From contig URGK01000010.1 in NCBI GenBank assembly GCA_900547295.1, positions 1 through 43,119 of the forward strand: 43,119 nt of DNA, in the 5' to 3' direction. Shown here one piece after another: positions 40,051-43,119 of this stretch (the first letter of the stretch is position 1; every line of letters starts with the position of its first letter). The notes beneath the pieces are model-generated. The model was given only the letters and a program-made list of their open reading frames with translations, was not told the DNA's origin and did no database searches. The translations under genes were made by a program, and so were the position numbers. This DNA comes from an uncultured Eubacteriales bacterium. Lineage in GTDB: Bacteria > Bacillota > Clostridia > Peptostreptococcales > Anaerovoracaceae.

Positions 40051-40078
40051 TTGAATTTATGCGGAAATGGGGTATAAT
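40051..40078 (+). promoter_or_regulatory. Promoter of the candidate repeat RNA
   Basis: TTGAAT (40051-40056), a 16-bp spacer and a perfect TATAAT (40073-40078), starting 6 bp after the stop codon of XRE copy B. The start site would be near 40085. Confidence 0.65.
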
Positions 40079-40088
40079 AGAGGAAGAA

Positions 40089-40147
40089 AGTATGCAAGAT
40101 AGTACGTAAGATAATACGCAAGATGTGCGTAAGATAATATGCAGGCA
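40089..40147. repeat. 12-bp tandem repeat array
   Basis: Units: AGTATGCAAGAT (40089), AGTACGTAAGAT (40101), AATACGCAAGAT (40113), GTGCGTAAGAT with one base missing (40125), and a degenerate AATATGCAGGCA (40136). The consensus is ARTAYGYAAGAT. Units alternate between GCAAGAT and GTAAGAT endings. Confidence 0.85.
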
Positions 40148-40191
40148 GGATGCTTTTATTTGAGAATACCTTGCCTGCCTTTTTCTTTTTT
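40141..40191 (+). terminator. Intrinsic terminator of the candidate repeat RNA
   Basis: GCAGGCA (40141-40147) pairs with TGCCTGC (40172-40178), followed by CTTTTTCTTTTTT. The long T-rich tail makes this a strong terminator, which would also stop read-through from the XRE pair. Confidence 0.8.
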
Positions 40192-40198
40192 GGGGAAG

Positions 40199-40250
40199 TC
40201 TGATTTTGCTCAAAATGGTTGTTGTGACACTTGCTTTGTGCAAAATCAGA
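40199..40250. repeat. 11-bp inverted repeat
   Basis: TCTGATTTTGC (40199-40209) and GCAAAATCAGA (40240-40250) are perfect complements with a 30-bp centre. No T-tract follows. It starts 8 bp after the previous terminator; it may be a miniature element or a protein site. Confidence 0.55.
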
Positions 40251-40293
40251 AAACAGTTTGAAGAATTGAAATTACATATTCAATACAGCAGTT

Positions 40294-40329
40294 AAAGACT
40301 TCGTTCGAACTTACGGCGGAGTCTTTTTT
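40294..40329 (+). terminator. Second terminator-like hairpin
   Basis: AAAGACT (40294-40300) pairs with AGTCTTT (40320-40326), with an inner CGT/ACG pairing, and the T-run continues to 40329. No gene is visible between it and the previous terminator, so a second short RNA (about 40200-40329) cannot be excluded. Confidence 0.55.
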
Positions 40330-40351
40330 CAGTTAAAAACGATATTTAATA

Positions 40352-40380
40352 TTGTACTTTATATATTTGTCTGATATAAT
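40352..40380 (+). promoter_or_regulatory. Promoter of the TetR/surface-protein unit
   Basis: TTGTAC (40352-40357), a 17-bp spacer ending in TGA, and TATAAT (40375-40380): a -35 plus an extended -10. The operator palindrome begins at its last base. Confidence 0.8.
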
Positions 40381-40397
40381 TTGGCATATATGCCAAA
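40380..40397. promoter_or_regulatory. Perfect 18-bp palindromic operator
   Basis: TTTGGCATATATGCCAAA reads the same on both strands and covers the expected transcription start. Size and symmetry fit a TetR dimer site, so the product of the next gene probably represses its own transcript. Confidence 0.75.
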
Positions 40398-40430
40398 CAA
40401 ATTAATGCAAGAGGGGAGAACAACCTTATT

Positions 40431-41111
40431 ATGGCAATTACAAAAGCAAGCCTGCCTGCCAAAAAACGCATACTGGCTGTATGTATCAGACTTTTTCTGG
40501 AGCAGGGCTACAAAAAAACCACAGTGTCAGAGATTGTAACAAAGGCGGGAGTATCAAACAGCAGCTTCCAGAATATATTTCGCGCCAAGGACGGTGTGCT
40601 TACCGAGCTTGTGGAGTTTATGTTCGGAAGCCAGTTTGCCGCGGCGAGAGCCGTAACGGAAGCCGGGCTTGCTCCTGCATATATATACGCTGTCGAAACT
40701 GCGATACAGCTTACTCTGACAGAGCTTAATGAAAATTTAAGAGAAATTTACATTGAGGCATATACCCATCGCGAGGCTTCTGCGTATATATTCAGAGAAA
40801 CAGCAAAAGAGCTGCATGAAATTTTCGGCGCGTATCAGCCAGAGCTTACCTGTCAGGATTTTTATTCACTGGAGATAGGAACAGCCGGAATAATGTGCTC
40901 ATACATGGCATATCCGTGTGATGAGCATATAACTCTTGAAAAAAAGATAGAAAGCTTCCTTTTAATCAGCCTCAGCGCGTATAAGGTGCCGGAGCAGGAG
41001 CAGAGAGAAATTATCGGATTTATCAGGGGGCTTGATATAAGGAAAATTTCAGAGAAGATAATGCATAAGCTGTTTGAAGCGGTTGCAATGCATTTTGAAT
41101 TTACGTTATAG
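40431..41111 (+). CDS. TetR/AcrR-family transcriptional regulator
   Basis: A 226-residue regulator with the N-terminal TetR HTH (about 10-57: KKRILAVCIRLFLEQGYKKTTVSEIVTKAGVS region, followed by NSSFQNIFRAKDGVLTELVEF). The C-terminal helical ligand domain shows no recognisable subfamily marker. The ribosome site is GAGGGGAG about 12 nt before the ATG. The palindrome at its own start site points to autoregulation. It shares a transcript with the large surface protein that begins 27 bp later, with no terminator in between, so that protein is the likely regulated product. Confidence 0.88.
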   Translation: MAITKASLPAKKRILAVCIRLFLEQGYKKTTVSEIVTKAGVSNSSFQNIFRAKDGVLTELVEFMFGSQFAAARAVTEAGLAPAYIYAVETAIQLTLTELNENLREIYIEAYTHREASAYIFRETAKELHEIFGAYQPELTCQDFYSLEIGTAGIMCSYMAYPCDEHITLEKKIESFLLISLSAYKVPEQEQREIIGFIRGLDIRKISEKIMHKLFEAVAMHFEFTL

Positions 41112-41138
41112 CTGTGTTTAAAGAGAAAGGGAATTTTA

Positions 41139-43119
41139 ATGAAGAGGAGATTTTTAAGCATACTGCTTATATGCGCCATGATAATTACAATGCTGCCTCA
41201 GGGAGTGTCTGCTACAGGCGGTACAAACAGTCTTACCGCAGGCAATACATACTATTTTGATCTTTCAAACGAGGGCATTCCGGGAACGATTAATGATGAT
41301 TTGCCTGATACCACACTGCACTATGTACCGTTTACATATGCGGGAGAGATAACAGCGTATGTGCTGAAGTCTGCATCAGCCGGTGTTGCTCATTCATCAA
41401 GAGATAAAGCTGATATGGCAACCAGTGATACAGAATATGGACATAGATATGCCCATAGACTATTTATTGCAGAGTATAATATTGCGCATACAGTCAGCTG
41501 GGACACCCTTAATGGTGCAGGTATTATTTTCGGTAAAACATATACTGCAGGCAGCGTGGAATATATGCTGAGGGTGCCTTCTGTAGGTGAAAGCTATAAC
41601 GGAAACACTATAAATGATTATTCGGGAGGATATCCTGTGACAAATGAATGGGATGTCATCCATAGCAAAGGGGAAACCTATATCAAAAATTTAAGCAATG
41701 AAATAAGCTCATGGGGGCAGGATACCTACAGTGAAACAGGATATCGTTCAGTCAGAGGCAAAAATGCTTCCGCAGACCACTGGGATTATATTGGAAGCGG
41801 TGGTGCAGACAAGATTTGCGGTTTCCACCCTGTGCTTGAAATCAAGAATACAGCAGACGATATAAAAGCGGTAGCCTTAGACCTTAACGGAGGCAGTTTG
41901 AGTGGCAGTACAAATAGTATAAACCTTGCCGTTAAGAGCGGGGAAGTCTTTACAGCTCCTGCAGCAGAGGGAATTACCGCTCCTGAAACAGGATACAGCC
42001 TTGCAGGCTGGAGCAATGGTACAAATACATATGCTCCAGGTGAAGCTGTTCCGGCAGGAGTAACATCACTTACGGCTGTATGGCAGGAAAAAAGCGGATA
42101 TACCGTTAAATTCAATACAGCCGGCGGCAGCGCAGTTGATAACAAAGTCAATGTGAAATGGACAGACAAGGTACTCGACAGCATATCTGCTCCCGTAAGA
42201 AACGGCTATGAGTTTAAAGGCTGGAAATGCGGTGATACAGATGTTACAGCAGACACCACATGTGGAGAGCTCGCAGTAAATGACACTGCTATGACTGTTA
42301 CTCTGACGGCGCAGTGGAGGGATATTGAGCCTCCGACAGGTGAGATTGCCATTGGAGAAATAAAGTGGCTTGGGTTTGACAATGGAATGACTTTAAACAG
42401 TGAATATAACCAGTATTTCAACGATGACCAGACAGTTAGGATTGCAGCTTCAGACAACAGCGGAGCCCCTGTTATATCCAGTTACATTGTAAGTTCTTCT
42501 CTTGTTGAAGAAAGCGTTCTTGACAAGGCTGTATGGACTCCGTATGACGAAGCCTTTGAACTCAAGGATGAAGGAGAACATATAATATATGCCATGCTGC
42601 TTGACGGCAGGTTCAACCGCAGCTATGTAAATACATCCAAAATAATAATAGACAAAACTCCGCCGGTTATATCAGGAATTGAAGATAACGGGACATATTA
42701 CGGAAATGTGACAGTTACAATAGAAGAAGCTAACCTGCATGGTGTTCTTTTGAACAATGAGCCTGTGAGCCCTGATGAAAACAACCGCCTTATATTAAGA
42801 CCTGCAAACGGAAGTCAGGTGATTAAGGCATATGACAAGGCAGGCAATATCACAGAGAAAACAGTTACAGTCAGAAACTACATCAGTATACCGTCAGTTG
42901 ATATAAAGACAACGCCTGACGGTACTACATCAACTATAATTAAGGATACTAAAACTGAAACAGTTAAGAATGAACAGGGTGAGGACCTTTTCAAGATAAC
43001 TGCAAAAGTATCAGATAAGGTAGCCGATAAACTCGTTGATCAGGCTGTTTCAAACAAGTCGGATACAGTGGAAATCACTGTTAAATCAGATAACGGAAAC
43101 AAGGCAGGGCAGATTGAAA
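41139..43119 (+). CDS. Large secreted InlB-B-repeat surface protein (3' end outside window)
   Basis: An open frame of 660 codons that runs off the window. The signal peptide MKRRFLSILLICAMIITMLPQGVSA is followed by an N-terminal domain (about 30-240; TYYFDLSNEGIPGT, LHYVPFTYAGEITAYVL, SWGQDTYSETGYRSVRG) of a kind I recall from gut Firmicutes surface proteins. Two Listeria-Bacteroides (InlB B) repeats follow: about 246-316 (ALDLNGGSL ... GYSLAGWSNGT ... LTAVWQ) and 320-393 (VKFNTAGGSAV ... GYEFKGWK ... LTAQWRD). Next is an Ig-like stretch (IIIDKTPPVISGIEDNGTYY, about 505-580) and a Thr/Lys-rich region. The anchor is not in view. ATG has AAAGGGAATT upstream. It is probably an adhesin controlled by the adjacent TetR. 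Confidence 0.88.
   Translation, partial: MKRRFLSILLICAMIITMLPQGVSATGGTNSLTAGNTYYFDLSNEGIPGTINDDLPDTTLHYVPFTYAGEITAYVLKSASAGVAHSSRDKADMATSDTEYGHRYAHRLFIAEYNIAHTVSWDTLNGAGIIFGKTYTAGSVEYMLRVPSVGESYNGNTINDYSGGYPVTNEWDVIHSKGETYIKNLSNEISSWGQDTYSETGYRSVRGKNASADHWDYIGSGGADKICGFHPVLEIKNTADDIKAVALDLNGGSLSGSTNSINLAVKSGEVFTAPAAEGITAPETGYSLAGWSNGTNTYAPGEAVPAGVTSLTAVWQEKSGYTVKFNTAGGSAVDNKVNVKWTDKVLDSISAPVRNGYEFKGWKCGDTDVTADTTCGELAVNDTAMTVTLTAQWRDIEPPTGEIAIGEIKWLGFDNGMTLNSEYNQYFNDDQTVRIAASDNSGAPVISSYIVSSSLVEESVLDKAVWTPYDEAFELKDEGEHIIYAMLLDGRFNRSYVNTSKIIIDKTPPVISGIEDNGTYYGNVTVTIEEANLHGVLLNNEPVSPDENNRLILRPANGSQVIKAYDKAGNITEKTVTVRNYISIPSVDIKTTPDGTTSTIIKDTKTETVKNEQGEDLFKITAKVSDKVADKLVDQAVSNKSDTVEITVKSDNGNKAGQIE

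Larger units (their letters stand above)
40085..40191 (+). ncRNA. Candidate small RNA made of 12-nt tandem units
   Basis: A promoter directly upstream and an intrinsic terminator at 40141-40191 delimit a transcript of about 107 nt. Its 5' half is an array of 12-nt repeats; its 3' half is the terminator stem. No plus-strand reading frame is plausible: the repeat length is a multiple of three but each pair of units brings an in-frame TAA. Neighbouring units can pair with each other, for example UACGC (40115-40119) with GCGUA (40127-40131). I know no family that matches. It could also be an attenuated leader or an antisense RNA. Confidence 0.45.

Noticed and set aside
40089..40147. CRISPR array
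   Set aside because: Units are 12 nt, directly adjacent with no spacers, and no cas genes are present.
39947..40243. A 98-codon minus-strand frame across the 12-nt repeats
   Set aside because: It is antisense to the end of XRE copy B, has no ribosome site, and its protein is low-complexity only because the repeat length is a multiple of three.
41786..42184. Minus-strand frame within the surface-protein gene
   Set aside because: It is antisense to the InlB B repeats and reflects their repetitive composition; the plus-strand frame with signal peptide explains the region.

Overview
The window looks like chromosome of a low-to-moderate GC, Gram-positive anaerobe of the class Clostridia. The evidence is a clostridial priA-def-fmt-rsmB-stp-prkC-rsgA-rpe gene order, AGGAGG ribosome binding sites with TGn-TATAAT promoters, a PASTA kinase, SLH-domain and InlB-B-repeat surface proteins, and a butyrate-type CoA-transferase. 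A gut or oral butyrate producer (for example Anaerovoracaceae or Eubacteriaceae) would fit, but no rRNA or other marker here fixes the genus.

Layout. 1-1266: a stand-alone HipA-like kinase with its own promoter and terminator. 1244-4770 (minus): acyltransferase-like protein, AMP-dependent CoA ligase and YhcC-type radical SAM protein, packed head to tail. 4918-18115 (plus): one dense run of 14 genes from an extended -10 promoter: queH, asnA, priA, def, fmt, zinc membrane protease, rsmB, stp, prkC, rsgA, rpe, metallo-beta-lactamase-fold protein, recX, tcdA. It joins tRNA modification, translation initiation and ribosome maturation with Ser/Thr phosphorylation. 18134-22282 (plus): small membrane protein, macrodomain protein, an unknown protein, WYL regulator, stand-alone coaB and a secreted NlpC/P60 hydrolase. 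22347-26277 (minus): membrane XRE regulator, then gpmI and a butyryl/4-hydroxybutyrate-type CoA-transferase. 26364-35307: addA without addB, a secreted CAP/SLH protein, a phosphodiesterase and a cluster-less MoaA-like protein fired from interleaved divergent promoters, and an M28 lipoprotein peptidase.

35303-36988 is a gene graveyard: the 3' end of an IS66-type transposase, a broken small ORF, a hicB antitoxin gene interrupted by TGA and truncated, and a lipoprotein gene. A 35-bp direct repeat (33/35 identical) brackets most of it. 36989-40045 holds a BceRS-like two-component system with no ABC transporter beside it, then two tandem membrane XRE regulators whose DNA-binding halves are nearly identical while their extracytoplasmic halves differ.

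40051-40191 is the most novel-looking element: a promoter, four to five tandem 12-nt units and an intrinsic terminator with no open frame, so probably a small repeat RNA of about 107 nt. A TetR gene with a perfect 18-bp palindromic operator at its own start site follows. Next comes a large secreted InlB-B-repeat surface protein that runs off the end of the window. I saw no rRNA, tRNA, CRISPR array, prophage or intact insertion sequence.
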